A DNA stretch of 64,000 bases from Escallonia rubra (lineage: Eukaryota > Streptophyta > Magnoliopsida > Escalloniales > Escalloniaceae): NCBI GenBank assembly GCA_033065855.1, contig JAVXUO010001485.1, positions 1 through 64,000 of the forward strand. Direction: 5' to 3'. Every line of letters starts with the position of its first letter. Position 1 is the first letter of the stretch. Under the pieces are notes generated by a model. It searched no databases and had not been told where the DNA came from. It saw only the letters and a program-made list of their open reading frames with translations. Position numbers and translations under genes: made by a program. Below, in pieces: positions 14,401 through 29,600 of the stretch.

Positions 14401-17400
14401 TTAAATTATCACAAGCAATTGCATATGGTAAAATCCTGATGTAGCAAACCTCTGCTTTTTCCACATCTCCGAGATGAACATGGCATATTCCTGCTTGAAT
14501 CATTAGGTACAGTGGCAATTCTCTTCCAGAACAATAAAACTGATGTGCATGCTCAATAAGCTGAAGAGCTTTTACATATTCTTTGCCTTCCATGTGTGTT
14601 GCAGCTAATAGATGAACCACGCTTAGATCAGCTGCATTTGGGTTACATGTAAGATAGTCCTCCAGAATGTTGGTGGTTCGTTCCCGCTGGCCACATCTTT
14701 TATACAACTAAAAAAAGAAAGCCAGGAATTACATTCCACCATAACATAACGCAAAACTATAAATATAACTAATTTCTCCAGCAAAATCTTTTACAAAGAA
14801 ACCACCTAAAACATTATGGGAAGAAAATAACAAACAAATCATAAGACAAACAAAAAATAAAGAAGAAATGTGATAAATGACACTAACAACTACAGGACAG
14901 GGCATTCACCTGCTTATATAAGCATAATGTAGTCCATCATAAGGCAAAATCCAAACCAGTTCCCTATTTCTTTTTCGCATCACAGTTCTGGAAACCATAT
15001 AAGATAGAAACAGGAACAAAAGCTAGTATGACGGCACGACTATAGATGTTCCGATGTGAACTTTCTTACGTGGAGGATTACTAGTACCTTCAAACGGTGA
15101 TCCTGTTGTTGAGTAGTGACGACTTCATTGATCTGGTTACGAGGCAGTGATGCTCTGACCATGGTGGGCAGCAGATAGCTGTTGGCAAATCTGATGGATG
15201 GTTTTCCAATTAGGAGTTGTGTAAAACGGACACTATGATGTGCTTGGTGATGAATGATGACGGAACCTAGAATTTGATTAAGATTGTAGCACGATAATTG
15301 ACTTTTTTCGCTAAATTGGGATCAAAACCCAAGCCACTATTATTAAGCACAAATATAATAAAGTAACAAAATATATGTGTCACCCTCACGTACGGGATCT
15401 ACCATTCCGCATACCGTTAGTGCTACCCTCACAAGGGAATCAATGACCTGCAGGCTGCAGGCCATTTGCTACATCCTTGCAAATAATATTTGTCGCCTCT
15501 TCTCATAACTCTCAAATTCTTCATTAAGTTCCAAATACAGGGATTACAATAACAACATCTAACTTAAACAACAAGAAACGCTACACTTTTAAATAACCTA
15601 ATACTTTGACTGAAATACCTAAATACCCTATATGTTATTATTAAATTCCCAAACTCCCATACATAAACTCCCATACTCTGATACTGTTAAGGGTTCCTCA
15701 TCACTTAACAGGGGCATGAACAATTTGAGTTCAAGAAAACATAATCTTGACAAAACTGTGATGCTTGTTTCAGTTTGCCAGGTTGTCTCTTGCCTGCCCA
15801 TGGATTCAGCAGCAGTTTGAAAGGTTGACCTATTCAGGGATCTCCGGATCCATGCTTATTTTCAACTCCCCGAAGTATTTTGTCGCTTACTATGCCCTTC
15901 CTCGTCTCTGGGTGCTTAATAGGGGTATGAACAATTTTAGTTCAAGAAAACATGATATTTACAAAACTCTGATGCTTGTGAATAGGGTATAGTCCAACAC
16001 CAATCACCAATTAATGGGAACCAGAAAGAAAATTTGTAGCAGAAATTTAAACAGGGGTAACTATCCCAGAGGACACGAAGGAGGAAATTAGAGGGTAATA
16101 TTAACACTAAGAGCAATCTTTTAACCAAAACTGGATTCATAGTAAGATTCGTAATGGAGTGGGTAAAAAAGCCACTTCGGTGCCGCTACTACTAACCACC
16201 ACCCCCATCCCCCACCCCACCCCACCCCCCACCCCCCCCCCACCCCCAACCCCCAAAAAAAAAGAGAGAAAGCTAAACGACTTATATAAACACTTATTAT
16301 TCAATAGCAGGAGGCACGTCCTGTAGTAACAGGAGTATTATCAACCCTGTAGACCATCCCCACGGGGTAGTGAAGGGAGGGCCCCAACTGGTGGGAAAAA
16401 CCCACGACCAATTAGAATGGCTTAAAGTGGAACCGAATTGAAAACTGAACAGAATACCAAACAAGTTTCTACACTAAGGGTTGCTCCATAGTGACCTGGA
16501 GGTCACAGGAAGCAGCCTCTTCCTCATGGTGGGGGTAAGGCTGCTTACATAAACCTTCCCAGACCTTGCAGTGGGAGAGCCCTATGCAGTGGGCCCACCA
16601 TTTGTTTAAATTAGGGGATTGATGAATCAGTTAAGGGAGGGCGACTTGAAGCAAGTAGCGCCACTATCTGCCCACCCAGGATAAAACTGCTGCGGAAATC
16701 TACACTCCAAGGACCGACCACATCAAATACTGAACAGCTACTCTTCTCTCCCTGTGAAGAAACTCAAGACCCGACCTTATAATAAAAGGATAATTCAAAA
16801 TCCTGAAAAAGAACCAAGTAGTATTCGAAGGGCCCAGGCTTGCATCTTCGCTTGTCATAGTGAAGTTTAAAAGGATAGCGACTATCGAGGTGATAGGGGA
16901 AAATAGAGCGTGTTACAGGATTATGCCGGTCCCAAAGAGTTTGTGCTCGAGTGCAAAAGAACAAGGCCAATCCATGTGACCATCTATACTTGGAGAAAGA
17001 GCAATAGGTTGAAAGGAAAACGAAGGTCCAGTAGCATGATGGGCTGGAATCGTGCAGACAAGGTGTGATGGTGACATAAGTGACTAAGGAGAAGTACAAT
17101 CTGTTATAGGTAAAGGTATTCTAGCATGCAGGGGCAAATCCAGCTATAGGTTAGGGAGGGCCTTGGTCCATGCAATATTTTCGGATAACTAACCTAGTAT
17201 GTTACTGGGCCTAGATCTTTTGCTACAATATTTGATGTTAGTCCGGACGAAGTGTGGTGTTTCAGTTCAGTTACGAAGACTTGAGAGGGTCTCCTCGCAT
17301 AACTAGTTGCCCATATTTGAGCGGCCCTCACAACCTTAGGTGGACTCCTTTTGTATTCCCTAGTGCAAACGAGATTGGCTTTCAAAAAGAATTTGACGAT

Positions 17401-20400
17401 CTTTTTGAAGTAATCGTATCAAATATGTTCTACTTGTTTCATAATCATGATACGTAAGGGAACCATCAATTCTAATGTAATTTTGTAATAGGAGTTAATA
17501 TATGACATGGTTATAAGCTCTGAAGCACGGACACCTCTCCTAGGTGGAGGTTTGGTGTCCTAAACGGACGGACACCCCGACACCCTCCGGACACCGCCCG
17601 ACACGTGTCGGACACCGCCAATCGGTGTCGGAATTTTTTTATTTTTTTTTTAATTTTCCGACACCGTGTCGGACACTTCGTCGAGGAGTGTCGGACACGG
17701 CGTGAGAAGTGTCGGACAGTTTTTGGGGGTCGTCTTCTTCTTTCTCACCTCACGAGTGCTCTAATCTGTCGGCCGTCTTCTTCTATCGTCGCCGGTGTTG
17801 CCGATCTGTCGCCGATGTTGCCGGAGCCAACAGATCTGAAGGTCGCTGGCTACCGAAGTCGACAGATCTGTCCACTGTCGTCGTCGCCGGCTACCGAAGT
17901 CGACAGATCTGTCCACTGTCGTCGTCGCCGGAGGTCCTCCACTGCCGTCGGCCCGTCGCTGACCCACAGGTCTGCATCTTCCATCTTTCCCTTTGTTTTT
18001 TCCTTTTCTCTTCATCTGTCTGTCGGGACAGTACCGAAAGACCCCCCCCTCCCTCTTTTACTTAGTTTTTTTATTTAGTTACCAAATAAATGTTTTAAGT
18101 CTAGGACACTACCGAAAAACCCCCCCTCCCTCTTTTACTTAGTTTTTTTGTTTAGTTACCAAATAAATGTTTTAAATATGACTTGTATTTATTTGAATTC
18201 CTTATTTTAGTAGTATTTCATTATTGTTTATTATTTTAGGTTGTGAAATATATTTGGTATTTATTATATATATATATATAATAAAAATATATTAAAAAAT
18301 AGCGGTGTCCTGCGGTGTCCAAAATCTAATTTTTTGAAAATTGCGGTGTCCGGTGTCCCCGTCGGTGTCGGACACCGACACCGTGTCCGTGTCCGTGCTA
18401 CCTAGGTTATAAGTTTCTAGATTTCATAAATTACGATTGATAGAAGTGATACGATGAAGCTTTCTCTCATTAGAAAATGACTTATAATCGGTGACTAATG
18501 ACGAAGGACACACTATAAATTTTGTTTCTAAAATCATATTTTCCATTTTCTTACCCAAAAATTTCCAACTGAACTCGGTTTGGATCAAAAAATTTCTTAA
18601 GCATAAACTATCAAGTCTCAATTGCACACAAGCTAAAGATCGACAAAAAGCCTAAGTCTGTCGTCATCAGAACTGGTTTTTCATATTGCAATGCAGCATT
18701 AACAACCTAATTTTGTGATATCACGTTACATCTCCTTTTATAGTCTTCTGCATTCTACTTTGGTGCTAATGGCTAACATCCCAATTTAGGATATATCTTT
18801 GAATGGTCCAAACTTAGAACTCTTAATAGTCCTTGATCTGATTGGTTTCAAATTACTAATTTCGTTCTAGCTCAACTCGAGTTGAAGTTTGTATTTGTGT
18901 TTGGCCCAGTCTACTAATTTCCTGGATCCACCACTGGTAGTTATAAGAGTAGACGGGCCTAGCAGTTGCTGATCAATTTGAGCAAGTGCACTAGCATTGA
19001 GCACGTGAAGAAAGTTTAGAAGCCAGCTCAATTGTTGCGCGGGCCACGTGAAACCGAAGAACCCTAGCACCTCTCCTAATAACAAAGGTCGAGTTTCAGT
19101 CAGCGTGAGTACGCAGAACCCTAGCAACTGTCTCTATTAGAGAGGCCGAGCACAAACCCTGCAATAGGATCAACCTTGCCTACATAATTATTATTTTGCA
19201 TCAACTTTTCATGCATACAGTATGTAGAGTACTACCTGTAGAGTAGGGAATACTACTCTGGCACGTTCAAAAGTGACTACTACATTTGACATAAAGTACA
19301 AACCTTGCCTACCCTAAGTGTAGAAAGAATGAAATTAGAAATAAGGATTGTCATCTGTTATTTCATACTGAACAATGAAGCTCACTCCGCCTAACACAAA
19401 TCATTGTATGCAGATATCATTTCGAGAAGGTGGAAAAGGAAAATATAACGTGCACTAAATATGGCTACTTAGAGAATAACAAAGTACAAACCATTGCGGC
19501 TGTCTTGAGCGCTTCAACATTCTTTGGACAGAGACGTGAAATTTGCTCATATGACTCAGCAGCTTTATGATAATCTCCAAGCTTCACATACAGTGATGCA
19601 CGATCATATTTGAGACTAAGATCTTCAGGATCTGCTGTTATAGCTTTGGAAAGGCAGTACCTGGACTGTCCAGTATCCCCTTCCTCTCTGCATAAGCGAA
19701 ATTAAGTGAATTCAGCATTCTTACTATCCTTTCCATCAGATATACTGGAGAATAAGAGTTGAGAAAAAGAACATTCGAAATTGCAAAGTCAAATTGTAAT
19801 TACGTTTAATTTACATGAACAAAAATGACCATGATTGTCTATCAAAGACTAGCAGTAGACTCAAGGTCTCTCGTCACTCAAAATATGTGCCCCGCACATT
19901 TCTCCAATTTTCTGAGACCTCATCACACAGAGTTGCACCAGAAAACCAATGCTCTTGGTCAAAGAGCCTGGGGCTCCATCCTCTACATAACGCACAGCTC
20001 ATAGTAGAGAATCACCATTGACAACTCATATCTTCCTACTCAAAAACCTCTAAGCTTCTACTAAGAGCGACCACTCCTACCCCACTTTTATCAACCAACA
20101 ACGGTTCAGGGACTCCAACTTATCATTGAAAGACACCATGCCTATCCTTTTTCCCTGATAAGTGATATCCACGAATATGGCCCCCAGCACAGGGGCTGAA
20201 ACGCACATGAAAAGCTATGCACAAACAAGAATACGTCATTGGACACTTAAAAATTGCCCTCAGCCAAGCAAAAAAGATTTGACAAAAAGCTAGCCTTGAG
20301 CAGGCGTGAAGGCATCTCCACATCCTCAAATGCTCTAGTATCGCTTTTCCTTCAAATGCACCAGTATAAGAATCGAGCAATCAAGCCCCAGAGCCTCCCG

Positions 20401-23400
20401 GCCCTCTTCCTTCTCTTGAACAATGACCATCTCTGAACACGTTCCACAACAAAGCGAGGCATCATTCAACTCAGCCCCAAAGCCTAGAAGCATATCTCAC
20501 ATTTCCTTGGCAATTGGGCAGTGTAGGAAGAGATGATTCATTGTCTCCGCATCATTTTTGCACATGAAACGCCCATGGATAAACACTCCGTGATGGGGGA
20601 TTCTGAGATCTTATGGGATTTTAAATATACAACCATGGTAAGCAGGTTTAATTAACTCTATTTATAGTTGGGGATTTAGGGTATTTGAGAATTTTATGTC
20701 AATGTAATCCCTCTCGCCTAAAAGTTAATGACTGATTTTGAGATATTTTGAAGAAAGGTGCGACCTTCTAAGCCTGCAGGCACGCCGATTCGTTGATAGA
20801 AAGAAACTAACGGCCTGTGCATTTGATGGCCTGCAGGTCAGCGGGTCCTGCAGGAAGTGACGCAACTTTTTTTCTTATTCGTCAATTTTCTGTGCTGCAT
20901 CATAGCTGTATCAGAGCCGAAGCATGGACTTTTGCTTTTGATTTTGCTTTAAATAGCACAATTAATAAGATGAGCATTGTCCTTACCAAATGTTCACCGT
21001 GTACGTCATTGAATTCTGCCAACCACTTCTTAATCATTATCGTTCATCGCCACCGTAAAAATAGGGTCAAGATCAGATTGCAAGTGAAGCACCTCTTTGA
21101 TGTTGCTGAGAGTTAACTCTAAGTGCTACTGATACTAGGAGAACTCCAAATTGGTCCGGCTTTAAGGCGCTATGCCTCGTCTATTTTCTTTCCTATGTTT
21201 TTTTTTTTTTTTCAAGTAGGTTGGTCACTGACAAAGTCCGTCTCGTATGGTCTAGAGTTTGGACTGGCTTAGAAAGAAAAGAACTGGCTGGTTTGAAGAA
21301 ACAGGTTGGGGAATGTCTTTTTGCAAGTGTTCTCAAGGGACAGCTGGGTTCGTTTAAAATAAAGAAACGTGCTAAAGCAAAGGAAGGGGGACAGTATTAA
21401 ATTAAAACAGAATTGGGCTGACAAAAAGGAAGTCTTCTTTTTGGTTTGGGCCTAATAAAAGTAAAAACGATTGGGATTGGGAATTTAGATGAGAAGCTTG
21501 GAAGGAAAAAAAAATTAACGAATGAGGATGGGCTTTTACACAAAAAAATGGCTAACTTTTAATTTGAAAAGTTTGGACTCAAAGGAGAAGGCCTTGTTTG
21601 AAGATAAAAAAGGTATTGGGCTAGGCTTTGATCGCTTTTAAAATAGAAAGATCAGAATTCATAAATTCAGCCAAACCTGGTAAAGAGATGCTGGCCAAGT
21701 CCATAACCAGCAACCAAAACCTTAAGCTTTGTTCTTTCAAAAATTAGGGTTGCACAGCAGCGTCGGCGGCTCAAGGAAACGGTGGCTATGAGTCGCAAGG
21801 CACGGGAATGCCGATGGCGATCAATGGATTACTTGTAATTGGTCTAGTTTTGCACAAGAACAGTCTGAAAAGTTCCCTTTTGACCAGAAATCATAAGTAA
21901 TCTGATCCAACGAAATCTGTTGATGCACACGATGAACAGTGAAGTCGGCTGATTAGACTTTCTCTTTTTCTAGTAGTGTTATCCAAAGCAAATCAAAACC
22001 AAAGTCCGGGCTTCGGCTCTGATACCACTATGATGCTGCACAGGAAATAGGCAAATAAGAAGATAGATTTGTGTCACCCACTCGCAAGGGATCCCCTAAC
22101 CGCAGGTCATCTGGTGGCACCCTGGCAAGGGATCTACAGATAGCAGACAGTTTGCTTCTTTCTCGCAAGGAATTGGCTTGACCTCAGGCTAAAGAGGATA
22201 AAAGGACGCACCTCTCTTACCTCCCAAGTCTCAAAATCATTCAGTAACCTCTTCGAAATGGGGATTACATCTTAGTTTATTAGGGATAGCTAACTTAGAC
22301 AATAAGAAATCATATACTGCTAAAATACTTTTCGGCTTATTTGGGCTTAGATTCTCATCAACACAAATCTCCAATTATTAATAGAATTACAGCGAAGCTC
22401 TATTTTCCGTGTGAACATAAATAAATTCCCAAAAGATCTTAAATGTAATTTTTGCATGTCAAAGCATTCACCGTCAGACCACCTGCAGGAGGGTGGCGCA
22501 AATCTATCCTTTTATTTGCCTAATTTCTGTGTTGCATCACTGCCTCTTCTGCAGATTATTCCCGTCAATATTCACTTCTAGTTGCTTCTTAAGAGAAAAG
22601 ACGAGCACTTGAAGGACCCAACGACTTCCACATATTCTTCCAAGGAAAAGAAGCTTTAGCTCGTGGCATAACAAAAGAAAAATAGGATCTAACCGATAAA
22701 AAGTCCTTTGCGTCGCCATTTTAAACCACATGCAATGAGAATAGACGACCAAAGAAATCTCTATTGCATGTCTTGCTCCCAAATTGTAGGTTTCTCCTGA
22801 ACGAGGGATTCCGAGAATTCCCGGCCGGTTCTGCATTAGGGAAGGAATTGCAGAGTTTTTCCTTCGCACATGATAAGTCAATTACATATTCCACCATTAC
22901 CCACCTGAAGATGAATAAACTTCTTAAAGGTACCAACAAATCCAACCCAAAAGCTAGAGTCATAAGGCCTATGAAGCTCACGCCAAAGTCACTGTTTATA
23001 AGGGAGAGAGTAAAAAGTTTCCAATTATTCACCCCAAGGGCCTCTTTTTGCACCAGAGAGCATACCACGCCCTAGCTTACCAAAGGATATTTTCTTGTCT
23101 TTGCAGCACCCTAAAACATGAACCGTTTCCAATTCTTCCAAAAGAAAAGTAGGGAGAGTCGACAAAGTACTTTTTGGGAGCATAGGTCTAACTCCATATT
23201 GGCCAACAGGCTCTGGAAGCGTTCAATCGCCAGGTTCTGGCATGCCTTATCCTTGAAAGAAGCTCCTAAAGGCAGGCCCAAATAGGTGAAGAAAGCACCC
23301 AACTCTCAACCAAAGACCATGCCAAGGAAGACTTATCAACTCAGTCTTTGCTACATTTAATTCAGCCTTGGCCAAGCTTGGAAAATCGTAGCACCACTCA

Positions 23401-26400
23401 AATATACCTCAACTGGTTAAGTTCCGCATCATAAAGAGAGCAGTGTCATTCGGCAAACAACAAATGAGAGTGGAGCATCCCCTTCTAGGAATTGCTGAAG
23501 GCCCTGAAATAACCCTTTTCAACCCCCTTGTCCATTAAGAGACTCGAACACTCCATAGCAATCAACAGAAATGAAAGGGAAGAACCCAGCAGGACTAAAA
23601 TTCACCATAATCAAGACCTTGGCTGAAGAAAAACAAAACTATCTACGCCGTTGATGAGTTTCAGAGACCCAAATTCACTTTTGAAAGGCGTCCACGTACA
23701 CGGACCCCCAGAGAAATCCTTGACAGAAGATTTAGAATTTTATCCTTAACGTAAGAACATAATTTGAGATGAATCCTAGATAATCTACTCCATAAATCAG
23801 GATACAATTTAGATATGGTTTCCATTTACAAATCTCCCTTTGTACTATAAGGACCTTGAACCATATGTTAAAAATAAGTTTTTTCTGAATTGAATGCCAA
23901 CTAGTGCTTTTCTCTTAATCTCCCTCTCTCCTTCCACATATAAATTGAGATACGTCAGCCCTCCATTTTACTCACAAAACCACTCCTATCCAACAAAAAC
24001 AAGATATACTTCGAGTCAATATGATCAAAGCCTTTTCAATTTCTAATTTACAAGCAAGCCCTTGAAAACTGGCTCTGTTCTGGTATCCATATATTCAATT
24101 GCATAAAAATGGCATCCCAAATCTGCCTTTAGCATTTGGGGAATCGGAGATCACAAGAGCCAATACCTCGGATAGCAACTTAAACAACTCCAGCCAAACT
24201 AATGGGACAGGTAGGATCAACACCCCCCCCCCCTCCCCCCGCGCGGGCAAACCCTACCCCTTCCCCTCTAACACTATGACGTCTCGAAGCACCAATGCTC
24301 AGAAAAGAAGTGGAAAAAGGCAAGCTTGTCCTGTCTGGCGCAGGATAGCCTTCAAACCTGCCAAAACTTCCTCCTCTTTAAAGGAGCCTCGAGAGACTCC
24401 AAGCTTCCTGGGCCTACCTTGATGCCCACATCTTCGTGTTCCGAGTTTAACAAAAATATCGGATCTTCTAACTCATCACGCGAAGGATGCACCAGAAAGC
24501 CTAATTCTTGCTCCCGAACAGCTTGGGGCTCCATCACCCTCTGCAAGACTGACATATTAGGACGTCAGCCATCTCAAAATAGAGGGTCACCATTTGCTAC
24601 TGACAAACAAGTCAAAATTACGCAGCGTCCCTCGAAGGTTATTTAAAAAAGAAAAAAAATGACATTCAGGACATCAATTCAACTCCACCTGCCACCTCTC
24701 ACCTCAGATCCATCTATTCTACACCTTTATCCTGGAAGGAGTAGAAAAAATAAGATCTGCTTCCCCACCAGACAACGCTCGAAAAAACTTGCAAGACCAA
24801 ATACCCAATAAGTTCACATCTCAGTCTCTGCTATCTACATTTTAAATGGTTGTCTTAGATCATAGAATAGAATATACTAGAGTGGGGTTTATTTCCCAGA
24901 ATTCTGGATTTATCTCTGATTTTCATGTAAAGTGTAAACCCTCTTGGGGTTCTCATGTTCGCAATTCAGTCCACAATCAATGAACTTATGAAGGTATTAC
25001 AGACCCAAGGTTCAGATTCTAGGGTTTTGAGAGTTTTCTTATATGGTTTCTACATAGCCGGTGATAGCCTTACACCTTTCATGTTTATTGGTTAATTGGT
25101 GCCATTAGTTCCTTGCTTTCACTTTTACTTTCTAAGTCTCATTACACATAGAAATGGTTGATAAAAAAAAGTGGTTGGCGTTTCATTGCGAGTGCGGTGA
25201 ATTTGCAGTGCTTTGAAAGCTGAAGCTTTTAGAGAATCGTCCCAGAAATGTACGCCACACTTAGCATTACTTCCATGTGACAAGATAAATAGAAAACTCA
25301 CATGGACCAAGTGACAAGGAGCTTCCAGAGAGATGCATCTTTTGGCGTCAAATGCGCAGCAAGCATGTAGAAGTTCAAGGCTTTCTTTTTATCACCAATT
25401 GCATTGTAGATAAGGCCAAGCGTATGATATGAATCAGGCAAATTGGGGGAGACGCGAATGACTTCTTTCAACAGACATATAGCCTGCACTTAAAAAATAA
25501 AAAACAATCAGCTACGACAGAAAATTGAGAGTGAAAAAGCAGAACGACTAACAAAACTTAGGGAATTAAACTAGAGCAAATATGGAAAAAGAATAAGGAA
25601 GGAGGAAGACAGGGGGTCGTTTGTGCAGCCATGGCGAAGGTGAAACTGCACCAGAAAGGTTAGGTTCAAATGAGCGAACCACAGCAACAATTAGCTGATA
25701 TCTCGATGGTGCAATACACATTGAATGGAGAAAACGTGGCAAAAACTTCAGGAGGTTGGCATATATGACAGAAAGGAGATCAGTATAAGAAGTATGAATA
25801 TGTACAGAAGGACAAAAAACAGGTCCAGTAATAGAACCTCTGCGACCAACAGAGAGTGCGGCCCTCGCCATTACTTATCAGTTATCTCTAGCATAGAGTT
25901 CAGTTTCTTGAAACAGGACAGAGGACCCAGTCATGTGCTCTGAAGCTTCAGATTCAACTATAGACGTAGGTAGTAGGAGAAGAACGAAATAAACCAGCTC
26001 AATAACCCATAAAAGCAATAACAGCTTTGGTAGTATCTGGTAAAGTTGGTGCTAAGAATGTCTAAATGCTTCTGTGTATCAGTACAAAGAGCACTAGCCG
26101 TCAACATAGATGGAGCACCGGGAATTTCAGATTGAAGGCATAAACTGGCGGGGAGTGACGCCTAGCAGCTCTCAGTTTCACCAATAAGGGTCCTAGCATA
26201 ATTTCATAACCCGAAAAGTTTTCATCCTAAATATCGTATTTCTAACAACAAATCTATCTTTAAAAACTTAGCGTCAAAAGTCTTACCACCGTTGCTAGGG
26301 ACCAAAAATAGCATGAAGATCTCCCCTGTCGAACGATCTCCATTTCTTGCTAAACTCGGATCGTCATTTCCAAATCCTACGAGCACGGCTCCATTTCTTT

Positions 26401-26644
26401 TCCTGTTCATTCTTCTTTAGATCCCCACGGCTCAAATTTCTCTTCTGCTTCTCAATTTCCTCCAACTCTCTCTTCATGTGTCTTCTATCTCCAACCTCCG
26501 TGCAAGCAAAACTCACTTCACCAACTCTCTTTTGTTTGTTTCCCCACTTCTACTCTCGGTCTCCAACCCTCTCTGTTATACCCACTCGTTCTCTCTCTCC
26601 CCCCTAACTATCTCTATCCATCTCCCTCTTACCGTGTGCAACTG

Positions 26645-26693
<49 letters not shown>

Positions 26694-29600
26694 CTGTGTG
26701 CGACTGCTCATTTCTCCAACTCTCCTTTGCTTGTTTCACCAGTTTTCTCTCCACGGTCTCCTACTCTCTCACCAAAACTCATTTGCTCTCCGTCTCTCCC
26801 CCTCTATATCTCTCTACCTCTCCCTTACCCTGCGCAACTGCTCACTCTTTCTTAGTTAGATCTTTCTATTATTCTGCCACTTTTTGGCAATACTCGCAGA
26901 TGCCATGGGGTCAAAAAATAAATAAGGGGCTTTAACTACACATGCAGAAAGAAAGCTGCCACCACTCAAGTGCATGTCTAACATGCAGACTACATACACT
27001 TGTCGATACAATGTTCTAATCAACAATCCGTACCACCAGTAGACCATTAATTTAATGTAGCTATTCCACCTTAAGTTCAAATTGAGTGATTTAAGTTGCA
27101 TCAAACCCCAACTATCACAATCTTCAATCAAGCCCAATATTGACCATGTTCTGCTTCTTTTTCAGCTGTCCAAATGTACACTTTCAACCCAAAAATACTG
27201 CATTACATTTTTAACCTTTAGGCTAATTCCAGCACCCTGACTCCAACTACGAAGTTCATTTCCTAAGAACACTTAACAAAGTAACTTAAGCACCCTTACA
27301 AGTATGAAGTAAATATGTTAACGTATATGGTTTAACATCCTAAACAAGGAAGAAAACTAGGCTGATTTCTTTAGTTTTTGTAGTATTTCATGTATGTTAC
27401 CAACCCATCGTAGTCACACCTTTTGACCACGCATTGGGCCCATTTTTTTTTTTGCTATCTTTTAGCTATCTTTTCGTAGCTTATGCCATTGTTGGCTGGT
27501 TTGGTTTCTTGTAGTGGATTTTATCCGCCTGGGCTCACTCTTGGGAGTCCAAGGCCTTTTGTTTTGCTCCATATCCACCTAGAGAACATGGAGTTGCCCC
27601 TTTCTTGGGCCATTGTGAATAATGTGTCACTTGTCAAAACAAGAAATAAAGAAGAATAAGGGGACAGATATTACCACACTAAAATACTCATATGCACACA
27701 ACCCTTGGCATCAGAAGTTGGAAAAGAATGATGATGAGGACTGTTAGCAGCAACCAAAAGTCTACAAGAGACAGCCTAAAGGCCAAGATTTATGATATGG
27801 CATTCCCATGATGGAATGGAAACTTTTTGGGATACTCTGGACTGGTTTCAAGTTGACGTTGTTCAATATTTCTATTTTTTAGAAATAATTGGCTGATTGA
27901 TTTCAGAATTATTGATTTTGCAGATGCTGCACTCCCAAGATTTTAGGTATTCAACTGGCTTGATTGAAGCAGACAAATTCCTTTGGTTCTGCCTTTTAAT
28001 TGCGTATAATCTGCAGTAGCTTTCTACATAAAGTGATGTACTAGCCTTTTATTAAGGCTTTGAAAGCAATTAAATATCAGTTTGTTTATTAGATGTGTGA
28101 TGCATCTTCTAAGGTGTGATACCTAAGAACCCTAGGTGTGATGCCGAAGAACCCTAGATGTGATACCTAGGTTGTACACTTGTACTCCGATAGCTTCTTT
28201 TTCTATTATTTTCTGCACCTTAACCCCAATAAACCCACACAGACATGTTTCTTCATTATCTAAACAAACCTGTGTCTGTCCAAATACTCCTGATTAATTG
28301 CAAACCATTTTCACGCCTAAAGTGCCAGTTTACAGCCTATACAAAAGGCCCTAAGAATCTGTTTAGGAATATCAAAAATCCTGCATCACATGATTACCTC
28401 GTCATACCGGCCATGCGCATAATGAAGAGTAGCATCACCAAGTTTTCGCGTAATTTCTGGACTAAGTTTACTCTTTGATCCCTTTCGCCTACCTCTTTTC
28501 TTCGACTGCACAAGAACAAATCAAGTGTGGCAAGTAAAACATCAAAAGTGATGAGCAATGTGTAATATATCTAGAGTCTGGAAGCAATTTCAAACATAAG
28601 TTAATAAACCTAGCCAACAGGTTTAAAATAGACAACATGCCAAAAAGCTGCAAATCTGTATGGGACGAGCAAACTACAGGCAGACAACTAAAATTCCATT
28701 ATGCTTGATTAGGAAGGTGATTAGTTCTAACTTGGTGAATAAATATACATACACACATCTATATAGCTAGTTGTAGGATTCGTCAAGGGACGTCACAAAT
28801 CTCCTGGGAGCTTGTTGGCAGCAAAATTCGGGATAGGTTAAGATCACGAACTTTAGTAGCCGAAGATACTTCTCTCTCACTGGCACAAACTTCTCAATAT
28901 GTGGAGGCCAGGGAACTCAGAGAAAGAGAAAGGTGAAGCAGACTAGCCTTGGGCCAAGAGAAAGCCGATCTGTTTCTTGATTCTGATCTTTATCAGGCAC
29001 AGCACATGGTCAGAGTAGGTCCATAGTACTCCTTAAAAGATTGTCCAATAACGCATGGTTTCGATACGACCACGTCAGGCTATTTCAATAATGGCCAATA
29101 TGGAAGGCACCCTGGTCTATCAGTCAAGCCAATAAAAGATCTGCACTTTCCCTACTACTACGGACATAAATTTGGATATTCCACTGAATCAATATATATA
29201 TATAGCTTCCTGGGAGCTACATAGTATTTAGTAAAGGAAATTTTATAATCCAACTACATCTGAATGATTGTATTTCATACGTCACTATACGTAAGATTAA
29301 TTATACGTGCTCCTATTCCCAGTCCCATCCTCATCCCCGCGCCCGCTCCGTGCAATTAAGCTATATAGTACATACTGAAGAACAGAAGCTGTACAGCAAG
29401 CACCTTTTGGACTTGTACAAAAGTAACTGCGAACTAAGAAGGAAGGAATCTTCAAATGGGGCCTGTGGCATTGATATCTAAAGGATACAGATAAGAGGGA
29501 TGTGTCAGATAAGATGCCTATCAGATGCTGATAAGCAGAGCAGGTGTTAGGAAGGCCCATACAAATCTTACAATTATACGAGTCGTGAATGTGGCAAGGA

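Noticed and set aside
17605..18078. 157-codon plus-strand frame and overlapping frames
   Set aside because: They lie within the GC-rich half of the hAT-like copy B; the equivalent regions of copies A and C do not keep the frame.
22764..23075. 103-codon plus-strand frame
   Set aside because: Antisense of the L1 remnant.
26347..26935. Ser/Leu-rich open frames
   Set aside because: Low-complexity CT-rich duplication; no domain.
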